Shown piece by piece: positions 11,338 through 21,581 of a DNA stretch of 64,000 nt. Origin of the DNA: Astrothelium macrocarpum (lineage: Eukaryota > Ascomycota > Dothideomycetes > Trypetheliales > Trypetheliaceae). The notes beneath the pieces are model-generated. The model worked only from the letters and a program-made list of their open reading frames with translations. It searched no databases and was not told the origin of the DNA. Made by a program: the position numbers and the translations under genes. Where the stretch lies: the NCBI GenBank assembly GCA_021030915.1, contig JAGEMR010000006.1, forward strand, positions 310,001 to 374,000, read 5' to 3'. Every line of letters begins with the position of its first letter. Position 1 is the first letter of the stretch.

Positions 11338-11860
11338 CTAACAGCAGTCTTCCGCACATATGCAGCAGTCTGGACAAAATCGTAAGCAGGTTTATAGTTG
11401 AGCGGAAAATCTCGCATACCTGTGATCGTGTCGCAGCCTTCCTCACATACAAAGCAGCAGCACAAAGCTGCGATACTGTAGGCAAGAATCAGTATGTATT
11501 CCTCTGCTGGCTTGTCCCAAAGATACTACGTACCATGCTTCGAAACAACCCTTATCTCTCTTTTGCCTCGGAGGCGGTGCTTGCTGATATTGCATTGGCG
11601 GTGGTTGCTGTGGATATGGTTGTTGATATTGTTGATTGTACTGGACGGAAATTCGTGAGTAAATCGAAGTCAAGTGAAATTTGAGCAGCCTTACTGGTTG
11701 TCCTTGTGGGTAGCTATTTCAGTCATCAGCAGTGAGTTCTCGATGTTTAAAAAGAGCGGAAGAAGGCTCCACAAAAGCCCGTCATGACACTGGAGCAAAC
11801 TTACTAGGCTTGGTTCGGAGGTGGTCCGTAATTTGGACCGTAGTACTGATTGGCCGACAT
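11338..11860 (-). CDS. CYSTM-type cysteine-rich membrane microprotein (five exons)
   Basis: Assembled by hand on the minus strand: exons 11860-11805, 11713-11695, 11640-11534, 11475-11420 and 11369-11338, giving 89 residues. The N-terminal half is Tyr/Gln/Pro-rich ('MSANQYYGPNYGPPPNQ', 'YQQPYPQQPPPMQYQQ'), followed by a basic 'RQKRDKGC' and a C-terminal Cys cluster ('ACIAALCCCFVCEEGC', 'DCCICAEDCC'). This is the layout of CYSTM proteins: a short Pro/Gln/Tyr tail followed by a Cys-rich membrane-embedded module, linked in other organisms to stress tolerance at the plasma membrane. Each intron has GT-AG ends (GTAAGT, GTAAGG, GTACGT, GTATGC donors) and each junction keeps the frame. Exon 2 is only 19 nt. 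The last two exons are the least certain: without the final intron the reading leaves the Cys-rich pattern. Confidence 0.78.
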
Positions 11861-12473
11861 GTTGGTTCAGAGAGTTTGCGATCGGAAGAAGACGAGCTGA
11901 GAATGGCGAGCAAAGAACGTAACGAGAGATGTGAGCTCAAAATATAGGCGTGTAGCTTCTGTACAGACTTCCGTACGGAAGAGCGCTTGATGCGAGGCTA
12001 ACGATTGGAAATGCTAAGTTTCGATGGAGGCGGTGCAGTGACAAGACAAGAAGGAAGAGGTTGGTCTGGTTATTTGTATGGATGATTCTAGGCTGTGGCC
12101 GGGAAGCGGCATCAGCCCACGAACCGGCGCTAAAAAGCCCAGTTCGATCGTTCCCCTCAGCCTTTGGCGACAGGATCTGTCTCAGCGGCACCACCCATCA
12201 CAGCCTCTAATCGAATGACGTTTTGCGCCACTATTGACGTAAGGTTAGACCAAGCCACAACGTGCCACGAGACTTTGCTCTGTATACGAAAGCGGCAGCG
12301 AAATATCGCAAAAATTGTTGCTGACTTCCTGTGATTCCAGACCAGCAATTATCATGTCGATGAGGCACAACTGGTTCCTTGCAGAGCCGTAGAGTTAAAT
12401 GGCAAGAGGGTTGCGTCACCGCCCAACGCCGTTGTCAAATCTATCTTGTACAGACCTCATCTTAATCAGACTG
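11861..12473. other. Intergenic between NLR-1 3' end and CYSTM promoter
   Basis: About 610 bp. Three short minus-strand frames (11937-12194, 12157-12348, 12231-12419) have no domain features. Nothing else is seen. Confidence 0.4.
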
Positions 12474-15245
12474 TCAAACACCATATGATGATTCAGCGAG
12501 CATCATTCTTCGTGGAACCTTTAACCTCAGAACGCCGACTCTGCCGGTCTTTCTCCAATTCTTGCTCTCGGACTTGATCATCGATTGACTCTTAGGTACG
12601 CCGTCGGCATCGTCAAGACACAAACGTTTCATGACATGAAATTTTTTCCAACGCCTTCGCTGCCTGCTCGGGGAACCAAAGTGTCCGAACACGACACTCG
12701 CAAGCCATGAGTGTGGCCAACCTCTGAAAATGTCATCTACCAAGACCATGACTTTGGGGATCACATTGATATGATTAGCTTGAGGTAGCGGCGACTTTGG
12801 TATGAGCCCTGGCCATCGGATGTGCCATTTACTTTGGCTTGATCTCTTGCCCGGCTGATTCCACTCTTCAAAGTCTCGCCTAGCTACGTCGTCCGTTACA
12901 ACAGTCTTCCATAGTTGAATTCTTTGTTCATGAAATTCTTTCTCGTGCTCAAGCATCTCGGGAAGATGAGTAAGAGCCTCTGATTTAAGTTGAATGGCTT
13001 CATCCACTCGGTTTTGTAATAGCTTTGCTTCTGCCAAGACTGACTTGACGAGGAACTGGTTCTGATCTCGTAGTCCAGCATTATCCAACTTGGTGTGTAA
13101 GACTTCTGTGAGAAGTTGTACTGCTTCATCAAAGCGCTCAAGAAGAGTGTAAGTCGTAGCCAAATCCAAGAAGCCAATAACATGTCTCGAAAAAGTATGC
13201 TCCAGCACTCTTTGACAGCAGGCAACAAGTTCTTTGGCTATACGCTCGCTCTCTTGGAACTTTCCAGTAAAGACCTTGATCCTCCATCTGGCGTGGAGGG
13301 TAGTAATTAGTTCACAATGGTCGCCATCAACATGTTTTGTCCCTTGGTCTAGATTATTTAGCAGCAGACGTTCTGCCTCAACAAAGTCCCCTTTGGTAAT
13401 ACAATCATTTGCAAGCGTGTTCTGTAGATGAATGATATGGAGCCAGTCAGGTCTAGAAGCACGTTTCTCAAGATCCCAGACGAGAGCCGTCAGATGAAAG
13501 CCTAATTCAACATAACCCAGATCACGCAGCTGACTGGCGAGGACTGCAATGCCCATCATCGTTGTGGAGTGATGGATTCCAAGTACTATCCAAGACTTTT
13601 GCAACGTTTCTCGACATTTTTCAAGCAGGTCCCATGCACATGTATGTTGCCACGAAAATAAAACGAAATTGAATCTGGCGAGAAAGGTCCCGGATTGATT
13701 AGGTCCGAAAAGCTCGCTTGCGAGTCGAAAACAACTTTCGATACAAGCGATGGCCTCAGAGCGCATCCCTTTCGCTACAAAATATTGTGTATGTTTCTCC
13801 ATAAGAACCATTCGATTCCAACGAGACTCCCTATCTTCCAGAGATGACGACCACTGTAGGATTGCAACAGCATGCAGTTCGAGAGCTGGATACCACTTAT
13901 TGCGGGGATAATCTAACCAGCCTTCAGGGTATGTCTTGCTAACCTTTTCGAGTACCTGGCTTCCATGGATGTCTATCTTTTCCTCGGCCTTTATCCATTC
14001 TCGCGTAATCAGATGCACGAGCGGATGGACATCGAAATAAGTATCAGCCAGTGTATGCTCCGGATCGAAAGAGCCCGGGCCATCGTCAGACATGTGTTCA
14101 GTAACCAAGGAGAATGAAAGCAGAATGCTCATGGCGTCATTACATTCAATGTCATTCTCCTCAAGACCAGGAACAAGAGATCTCGGGATTGCTCGTTGGT
14201 GCAAAAAGCTCATGCAGGAGAAAGCTCGAGCTGCTCGGTAATGATGACTTCTGAGATATCTGAATGTGACAAGCCAAGAGGCAGCCAGGGCATGCGGAAC
14301 TTCTGCCAATCGACCAACAGCAATGAAAGGCTTGCTAAGAACTGATAGCGGATCTGATTCCAAGAACCCGAGGTATTTGCTAATATCCATCCCCGGCTGT
14401 ACAATGTATGATGCTGCTTGCACTAGCGCCAAAGGAAGATAATCCAGACGATCAGCCAGACGGGAGACACTATCCAATGAGGGGATGTCTTGTGTTCCGA
14501 AGATCTTGTATAGTAAATCAATCGCATCTCCTTTGATCATCTTGTCCACTCTGAATAAGTTGCGATGAGTAGTCAAGTGCCCGGCAGTAGTTTGATCTCT
14601 AGTTGTGAAGAGGATTGATCCATGGTGGCATTCTGGCAAAAATCGTGCTAGCGGACGATGCTGATGTGTGTTGAACGTGGATTGGAACATCGTTCGGGAG
14701 AAGAACAGCTCGCCATCATCGGCATTGTCGATAATCATAAGCCACCGTCCATGCCTTTCCTCTTGAAGCCACTCGAAGACCAGCTGTAATGTATCTGATC
14801 TGCGGCTTGAGTGACCCGGGATTGCGAACTTTAAAGCAATGCTGTCATATCCTTTTCGAAAAGTTTCAATGTTATCTGCGTGAACCCACAGAACTGATAT
14901 GTCGGGGAATGCATCCTTGACCCAGTATGCAAAATCTATCGCTATCTGCGACTTTCTTCAATCGTTTGCTATCAGCACAAAGCTCACAGGATGAAGATCA
15001 TATTTACCCCGTTCCGCCAAGACCATACAGAGCTGCTCTTGCTTGTCCCCTATCGCATTGGTTCTCAAGGCTTCTTTGAAACGTTTGCTTGAGGCTCTCG
15101 AGTGTGTCATGTCGACCAGAGAAATTAGAATTTCTTGCATATGGAACTGAGACTAGAATAGATATTTAGGAAAGGTGGAGAAAGAATCACTCAAAGCTTC
15201 ACACATACAGATTACAGAGGAAGACGAAGAATCAGCAAAACTCAT
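12474..15245 (-). CDS. NB-ARC-TPR protein, NLR-like (copy 1)
   Basis: Three exons on the minus strand (15245-15209, 15152-15008, 14955-12474), giving 887 residues. After a short Ser-rich start the linker 'VPYARNSNFSGRHDTL' leads to a P-loop 'YGLGGTGKSQIAIDFAYW'; the second intron cuts the P-loop between GG and the Lys-Ser. Walker B is 'GRWLMIIDNADDG', then the RNBS-like 'GSILFTTRDQ', the GxP-type 'RLDYLPLALVQAASYI' and the winged-helix region 'HPLVHLITREWIK'. From about residue 390 there are degenerate TPR-like helices ('ACIESCFRLASELFGPNQ', 'EAERLLLNNLDQG', 'FDEAVQLLTEVL'). Fungal STAND proteins of this type act as ATP-driven switches, several in allorecognition; the role here is inferred. 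No N-terminal effector domain (HET, Goodbye, patatin) is present. The neighbour at 16304-19113 is a paralogue with the same exon lengths. Initiation at 15245 rests on this match. Confidence 0.85.
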
Positions 15246-15501
15246 CACAGTCGTAAATCAGTCGCAAAAGTCAGACTATCCAAAAGACTTCACGTACGAA
15301 ATGGAGGAGAACGAAACGAGCAATTTATCATTCGACAGTAAATCCAAATCTTTTGTACAATGAAGCCTTGAGTGGCACAGCAAAAGCCCGAGGCAGCCAT
15401 GCAAGGCTGTCTAAAAGCATCTCTTACCGTTACCAATCCACGTCGTTGCAACGGGATAGCGACAGGGGGTCTCGAAGATGAGTGGGTTGAAGAGCACAAG
15501 C

Positions 15502-15600
15502 ACCTTGCAAGATGCCAAGCGAGTGTGGCTATATACATCCCATGCATGAAGGTCTGTGTCTCGAGACTTACGACAGCGCTTGGAAAGATGTCTCAGAACC
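15502..15600. repeat. Copy A of a duplicated NLR-upstream block
   Basis: Aligns by eye with 19351-19470. Shared anchors include 'accttgca', 'gcgagtgtggc/gcgagcgtggc', 'atgcat', 'ggtctgtgt/ggtccgtgt' and 'cagcgcttgg'. The block lies about 260-360 bp upstream of the NLR-1 start, and the partner lies about 240-360 bp upstream of the NLR-2 start. It therefore marks the same relative place in each duplicated unit. Many differences are C/T or G/A. Confidence 0.65.
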
Positions 15601-15867
15601 AGACCGGTGGAGTCTTGCGGATGACAGCGCTTCGATCATTCGCTAAGCGCCCGGATACATTCCAGGGGGCGGTGAATGTTCTACAGGCGGGCTGAAATCC
15701 CTTGCATAAAACAACCACATTTTGTGTTACTATGCCAACGCGGTTGATACGAACTTTCTCAACTGGCGATGCGGCACGAGAATCCCGGCTTCCCATTGTT
15801 GGTGAAAATGATTCAAACCGCATGCTGAAAGACCAACACCAAGTCATTTTCAATAAGAGCACTGTGC

Positions 15868-15965
15868 TACCATTTTCGCAAAATCCACCTTCCCTCCGTC
15901 GGAGTCACTATATTCATCACAGTCTTCGTCTGAATACCTGTAGCCGCCTTCTTCGTCGCTGTCAC
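15868..15965 (-). pseudogene. Relic of the 3' end of the borealin (NBL1) gene
   Basis: About 95 bp aligning without gaps to the last codons and stop of the gene ending at 20022: identical stretches are 'gctacc', 'ttccctccgt' and 'gtagccgccttcttcgt'. In my hand alignment about 13 differences change C/G in the intact gene to T/A in the relic, about four go the other way, and two or three are transversions. The similarity stops near 15990. Nothing of the rest of the gene is visible, so this is a truncated duplicate carried along with the NLR duplication. Confidence 0.7.
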
Positions 15966-16303
15966 CGTCCTCGCCTTTCTAGCTTGACGTTTCCCCATTG
16001 CTTGCTTATACAAGACTCAACCACTCGATTTCCCCTCAGGCATCTGATGCCGTGATACATCTTACCGAATTTAAACTTTGAAAACTACGTACAGTAATTT
16101 GCTATTCAAAAATGTGTTGATTTGCTGAGTCCTTTTCTCTGTCGGAAGAAAAACATCCTTGTGACCACGACGAGGATATCCCGTTCTCTGTCATCTCCCT
16201 CTGCCTCGTGAATGGAAGGCTTTCTCCGTATCATGGGCTATCCAGATTACAATCCCTTGGTAAAGGTGGCGAGCGAAAGATATTTTTATCAAATCTTTCA
16301 ATC

Positions 16304-19113
16304 TCATTTCGGTACTGCCTTTATATTGGCAACATTCCATCTCAGTCGTATTCCTTTGAACCATCTCAACATCTGAGTAACGCACGGCTGCTTTTTCTCA
16401 AGTGTCTTCGGCCAGAACTCTGGATGTCTTCCTAGTATCATTCTTGCCATTCGCCTTAACGGCGCATGGGTACCCCATAGGAAAAGGGAAAGCCGCGAGC
16501 GCATATGACCTCTCAGAAGTGCATCGATGATGATCTCGTCTTCGACACGCAATTTGATCTGAGTTTTTTCGGAGGGTAGCGACGGACCACCAGCATCATG
16601 CGCTTGGGTTACCCTTTTCTGAAGAAACACTTTCCGGTCTTCGCTACCTTTATGCCATGCTTTTCTATAGGCCGTCCTAGATGCTTCGTCACGCCATTGC
16701 TCTAGCCTCCATGCTTGTAATTTAGTCGCAAAGCCTGTTTCATCCGGGAACTGACGCGTTAGGTTTAGGGCCTCATTGCCAACATCCAAGGCCTCCTCGT
16801 CACGATTTTGCATGATAAACATCACAGCGAGCGACGCCTTAAGTATCGGAACACCTGGATCACTCAATCCATATGCCTGAATCAAACTTGCAAGTGATGT
16901 TTCTATGAGCGATGCAGCTTCATCAAACCGTCCTTGATCTGCATATGCAATAACGAGTCGCCATCGCCTATCATAAGTCAAAGGATGATTGCGCCTGTAA
17001 GCACCTTCCATCAGACGGAGATTCTCAAGTGCAACAGCCTCTGCATCTGCGCAACGATCTGTGGAGTGATATAGATTAAAAAGAAGGTCCATGATATGAG
17101 CCGTTTGCCAGTGGTCTTTGCCAAGTTTTCTTTGTCGTTCTAACAATTGGTGCTTGAGAAATGCCTCTGCCTTTTCATTATCTTCAAGAGCTATCAAATC
17201 AAACGCAATCAGGTTTTCCAAGGTCAAGACACGCAGATCATCGGATCCCGGCTCTGCCTTCGCGCGATCCAACAGGTATGTATTCAATAACAGTGCCTCA
17301 TAATTGCAGCCCACCTTGCGATTGCAATCGGCAAGTGTCCGTGTGCCAACATGGATCATTGCGGGATCGACACTCTTCATCGATAGCGTTTTACTCATAG
17401 TATCGATGCATAATCGGAGATTTTCCCAGGGATCCGCCATAGGAGGTTGGGTTAGGATGAATTCCATAGTGACGTAGCAAGTCCATGGATGTTCCGGTCC
17501 ATACAGATCCTGTGTGAGCTCAAGTGCTTGCTTGAATGCACGATTAGCCTCATAGCCGCGGCCAGACAAATACAGATTCCTACCACGAAATAAGATGAGG
17601 TCCCGATGGTTTGCTCTGTCGTAGCTTCCTGACAAACGTTGCAAAACGGCAATTACATGTGGTTCGTATACGTCCAGCTTGGACCAATACATGTTTAGGG
17701 CGCCATGATGATATGCTTTCAAAAAGATAGCAAGTAGCTCATTCACAGTAGAATCTGCTTGACCTTCTGATTTGATCCATTCTTGTGTGACTAAGCGGAC
17801 GAGGGGGTGCATATCGTAGCGCTGTTCAGGCAGTTCCATACTGCTATCAGATGGCTGAGTCTCTCGGTTGTTGTCCTCGAACCTGGGTGTAATTAAAGAG
17901 AACGAAACTAAAACGCCAAAAGCATCCTGAAGCTCGACGGCGCTTTGTCCCAATTTCAAGAAGAGTGAGAGTGGTATTCCTTGAGCGTCAAGAAAGCTCA
18001 TAAGGGCGAGCAGCTTTGCGGCCATATAATGATTGAGTCGAAGATGTTTGAACGTAATGAGCCAGCTTGAAGCTAGCGCATGTGGAACTTCAGGCAGTCT
18101 ACCAGTCGCGAGAAAGGATTTGTTCAGCAACTCAACCGGGCTGGATTCTAAAAGCTTGAGGTACCTGCCAATATCCATTCCTGGTCTCTGAATGTACGAG
18201 GCAGCTTGAACCATTGCTAAAGGCAAATACTCCAGAAGTCTTGCAACGTTGGAGATTTCGTCAAGTGGATATGACGTTCGGAAGAACTTGAGGAGCAACC
18301 CATTTGCCTCATCTTGGGTCATTTTGTCAACTTTGACCAAATTCCTGTGGAATGCGAGCTCTGCCCCAGCATTCTGGTCTCGTGTCGTAAAGAGTATAGC
18401 CCCATGAGCACACTGCGGGAGATGCTCCGCCAGGTAATGGCCCTGGTTATGAGCACTCAAGAGACGCGAGTGATTCAAATCAAAGAAGAGTCCAGCATCA
18501 TCAGCATTGTCAACTATCATGATCCAACGCCCATGTGACCTATCATCGAGCCAATTGTGCACATTGCGTAACAGTGTGACCCGCGTCCCTGTTCTTCCAG
18601 GTATTTCGCATCGTTCTGCAATGACTTGGAAGCTCTCGTGGAAACGCTCGACAGATCCAGCGTGTACCCAAAATATGGATGGCGCAGGACTTTGCTCAGA
18701 GACCCAATATGCAAAATCAATCGCTATCTGTGATTTCCTAAATTACTTGTAAGCACTATAGGCTTCTTGTCGGATGGAATAGATTTTACCCTGTGCCTCC
18801 CAAGCCGAATAGAGCAGACCGTATTTGGAGTTCATGATTAGAGTCATTTAAGAATTCCCCGAAACAACGTTTCAACTGGTTCAAGATATCTTCGCGACCA
18901 GTAAAGTCTCGGTTCTTGGCATAAGGAACGGTGACTTCAAACGCGAATTAACGAGAGTTATGCTGGATTAGAATCGAGATCTAATTGATGTCTCGCACCC
19001 AAGAACAAGGACTGGTGAGAGCAAGAAGCAGAAGAAACGGGATTGAATGGAGAAGAACATGAAACAAAGCACATACAAACTGAACATGGGTTGGTAAATG
19101 AATCGTCGCTCAT
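16304..19113 (-). CDS. NB-ARC-TPR protein, NLR-like (copy 2)
   Basis: Three exons on the minus strand (19113-19077, 18934-18790, 18737-16304), giving 871 residues. It has the same plan as copy 1: linker 'VPYAKNRDFTGREDIL', P-loop 'FGLGGTGKSQIAIDFAYW' split by an intron at the same base, Walker B 'GRWIMIVDNADDAG', 'GAILFTTRDQ', 'YLPLAMVQAASYI' and 'HPLVRLVTQEWIK'. TPR-like repeats follow, for example 'ANRAFKQALELTQDLYGPEHP' (a classic TPR_12-type 'GPEHP' turn), 'GRFDEAASLIETSL' and 'RDEEALDVGNEALNL'. The TPR consensus is better kept here than in copy 1, and the C-terminal ~100 residues still align with copy 1. By family this is a STAND ATPase sensing ligands through its repeats. Exons 1 and 2 are 37 and 145 nt in both copies, which supports the 5' model. 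The first intron is longer (142 nt). Confidence 0.85.
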
Positions 19114-20021
19114 GAGTACGAGGAAATGAAATCACGTTCGAGGAAACAACGCGCAATCAGACATGGAAATTTTTCGAGAGAAGACTTTTCGGGGGCATAT
19201 ACAGGGCGATGAAATGAAACAAATGGGACGAAGACAAGCACATAAAGCCGTATCGAAGCAGACAATCTGCATGCTGCCGCCGCCATTGCTCACCTGTGCC
19301 GCACAGCGCTCTGCCTTGGGCAATCTTGGATGGCGCTCATTCGCACGACAACCTTGCACACGGCACAGCGAGCGTGGCCGTATAGTCTCTATGCATATAG
19401 GTCCGTGTGTTGTCTCAAGTCGTGCTACCAGCGCTTGGCCAACGCTTTGAGAAACCAAGTCCACTCGTAGGTAGGTGATCTTGTCGCTGATAGGCGCCCA
19501 GTCTTGAGTAGAATGTTGGTTGCGAGGCTCCGGCCCGTGCCCCCATGCTCTTTTGCAGCGATTAGTCTAATCGCTCCGTATTAACAGCTTGACTTCTGAT
19601 GTCGACCTCGGACAAACTATTTGCATAATTAAAAGCAATTTAAACTTCGGACAAGTCCATCCGTAGCGAATGCTATATTGAAGTCATTATCTTCTCGCCA
19701 AAGCCTGCCGCAAAGAAGACCCAACCCTGGTCATCTTGGGTGAGGGTGGGCCCAGTGGGTCAAAACCATATTTGCAATCGTCTCCATGGGATTCAGAGAA
19801 TAGAAAAGACCAAAATTATTCAGTGCACGTAGCAAGTCTGAGGTGATTCCGATAGTCCAATTGTGTGCAGCCATCACAGCTATAGATGAGGAAACTTATC
19901 TACAAAAACATGTGTGCACGAGTTCAACGGAAGGCAACAGGGCAATATCGGAACACCCAATGTCAGTAAAAAGCTAAAGTTCTCCCCAAACAAACGTGTC
20001 GTGCTTAGCTCAGCCATCATG
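19114..20021. other. Intergenic between NLR-2 start and borealin 3' end
   Basis: About 900 bp. It contains the presumed NLR-2 promoter and the partner block of the duplication (19351-19470). ORFs such as 19132-19464 and 19163-19450 are complementary frames over that block without domain signs. Confidence 0.5.
19351..19470. repeat. Copy B of the duplicated NLR-upstream block
   Basis: Partner of 15502-15600. Together with the relic of the borealin 3' end it shows that the duplicated unit ran from NLR into the 3' end of the next gene. Confidence 0.65.
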
Positions 20022-21264
20022 CTACCTTTTCCGCAAAACCCGTCTTCCCTCCGTTGGAGCCACCGCATTCGCCGCAGCCTTCATCTGAACAGCCGTAGCC
20101 GCCTTCTTCGTTGCTGCGATCCCACCTCCAGTCCTGCCACCTCCCGCCTTCCTCACAGGCGGTTTCTTTTCAACCTTCTGTTTGGTAATTATCGTAGTCC
20201 CTACACTTGTTTCTGACGCATTGCTTCCGTTGCTTGACCGTGCATGCTCAGCACCAGCTTGTGGAGCCTTTGGCGCTGCTTTCTTTCCTCGCCCTACGCC
20301 AGCTGCTGTTGCCGCTGGGCCAGAAGCAGCAGTCTTGGCCTGCCGACTTGCTGCACGAGGTGCTTTGGGTTTTGCGTTGACCATTCCAGCTAACGATGCC
20401 GTTGCAGCTTCAATACTGGGAGCGGGTTTGTATGGCGACATCGGCTTAGCCAATTGCGACCTTACCGGCGGAGGGGCCGGTTTCAGCGGCGAATGTGGGA
20501 CAGTTCTAGAATTGTTGGATTTGGGAGAAAGGACTTGTGATGGATTGAGTTTTCGCGAAGCCGTACGCGTTGTTCGCGTCGGAGCGGCGGATGCACCTGA
20601 TGCTTTGGACCGTTTCTTGGGCATTGCGAGACCAGCCACGTCATTTTCCTTGTCATCTGATGCAATTTGGTCGCTGCGATAGGCGTTAGAATATGATTTG
20701 GAGTGTCGGAGCAGTAGGCATTACTAACCTTTTGCGCTTTGTACCGCGTATTTGGGCAACGTCCCTCCCTGTCCCATTATTTGGTTTCGGAGGCGATGAG
20801 CGTATGGTTTCTACTGGTATTGTCCTTGCAGGCGCCTCTACTAAATTAGGTTTGGGCGCGTTCTCCTGCTCTGTATGCTTGGCAAGAAGTTCCCCAAGAT
20901 TCGCCTTCCTAAGTGCTTGAGGTATTCGATTGATTCGCATTTCGAGTCTCGATCGCAACCCTTGTGCTTGTAGTGCATATTGCGCGCGAAGCTTCCTTGC
21001 GCGTTCTGTGACTGTCGCGATGCGTTAATTCAATACTTTGTTGTGGGAAATGCTTAGCCTACTTTCTAGCTGTAGATTGTCCATCAGAGCTTGTTTTTGA
21101 GCATGAGTGATATGAACAGTCGGCTTGTTTGGACTTTTCTCTGGCGTTGTTACGTCGTACTGCTTTTGTTGGAGAGCGGAGTGTTGGTGAGCAGCATTTT
21201 CAGCGCCGGCTTCATAGCCAGAAGAGTCCGAAGATTTCTGTTTCTTCGATCGCGAAGGAGCCAT
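20022..21264 (-). CDS. NBL1: Borealin N-terminal-domain protein (Nbl1), chromosomal passenger complex
   Basis: Three exons on the minus strand (21264-21063, 21011-20729, 20673-20022), giving 378 residues. Exon 2 contains the borealin/Nbl1 signature: 'ERARKLRAQYALQAQGLRSR' followed by 'LEMRINRIPQALRKANLGEL', a helix that packs with survivin (Bir1) and INCENP (Pic1/Sli15) in the Aurora-B complex at centromeres and the spindle midzone. The first intron completes 'LQLE-ITERARK', the second 'KRK-SDQIASDDKEND'. The rest is low-complexity, basic and Ser/Pro/Ala-rich with KK and RGGG-type patches, as in other fungal family members that are longer than the ~70-residue S. pombe Nbl1. A decayed copy of the last ~95 bp lies at 15868-15965. 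It is divergent from RPN10. Confidence 0.85.
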
Positions 21265-21581
21265 TTGGTAGTAAGTCTTGTGAGTTAATTGTATCTCGAA
21301 ATGCGTGGACAACGGCAGCGTATAATCAGTAACAATGCTTGTTTGGGAGACGCGAAGCAAAACAAAGTGACGTTTTGGCGGAAGATCTTCGGCAACGCAA
21401 CCATTCGGAGCCCAAGGTCATCCCGTTCACCTAAGCTGTGTCTGCGCTCCATCACTCTGACACGAACCTTTGCGTTAAATCAAACCACCCTCTTGTGCGC
21501 AACTATTCATTCAGCCCTCGAGTATCCAGATACTCGCCTGTATTCAAATCCAAGCTCCTCTCCCGCCAGAACTCCGCCAAA
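21265..21581. promoter_or_regulatory. Shared intergenic promoter of NBL1 and RPN10
   Basis: 317 bp separate the two divergent ATGs (21264 minus, 21582 plus). The strip next to RPN10 is pyrimidine-rich. No TATA or named operator can be assigned from sequence alone. Confidence 0.5.

Larger units (their letters stand above)
15246..16303. other. Inter-NLR spacer holding duplicated, decayed sequence
   Basis: About 1.06 kb between the two NLR genes. It holds the NLR-1 promoter and two blocks that match the region upstream of NLR-2: 15502-15600 resembles 19351-19470, and 15868-15965 resembles the end of the borealin gene. ORFs at 15372-15695 and 15702-16055 are frames over this decayed DNA and have no domain features. 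Confidence 0.6.

Noticed and set aside
15372..16055. Small genes in the inter-NLR spacer
   Set aside because: Frames lie on decayed duplicated DNA and do not match each other's coding frame in the partner block.
20182..20682. 166-codon plus-strand open frame
   Set aside because: Antisense of the Ala/Lys-rich borealin tail.
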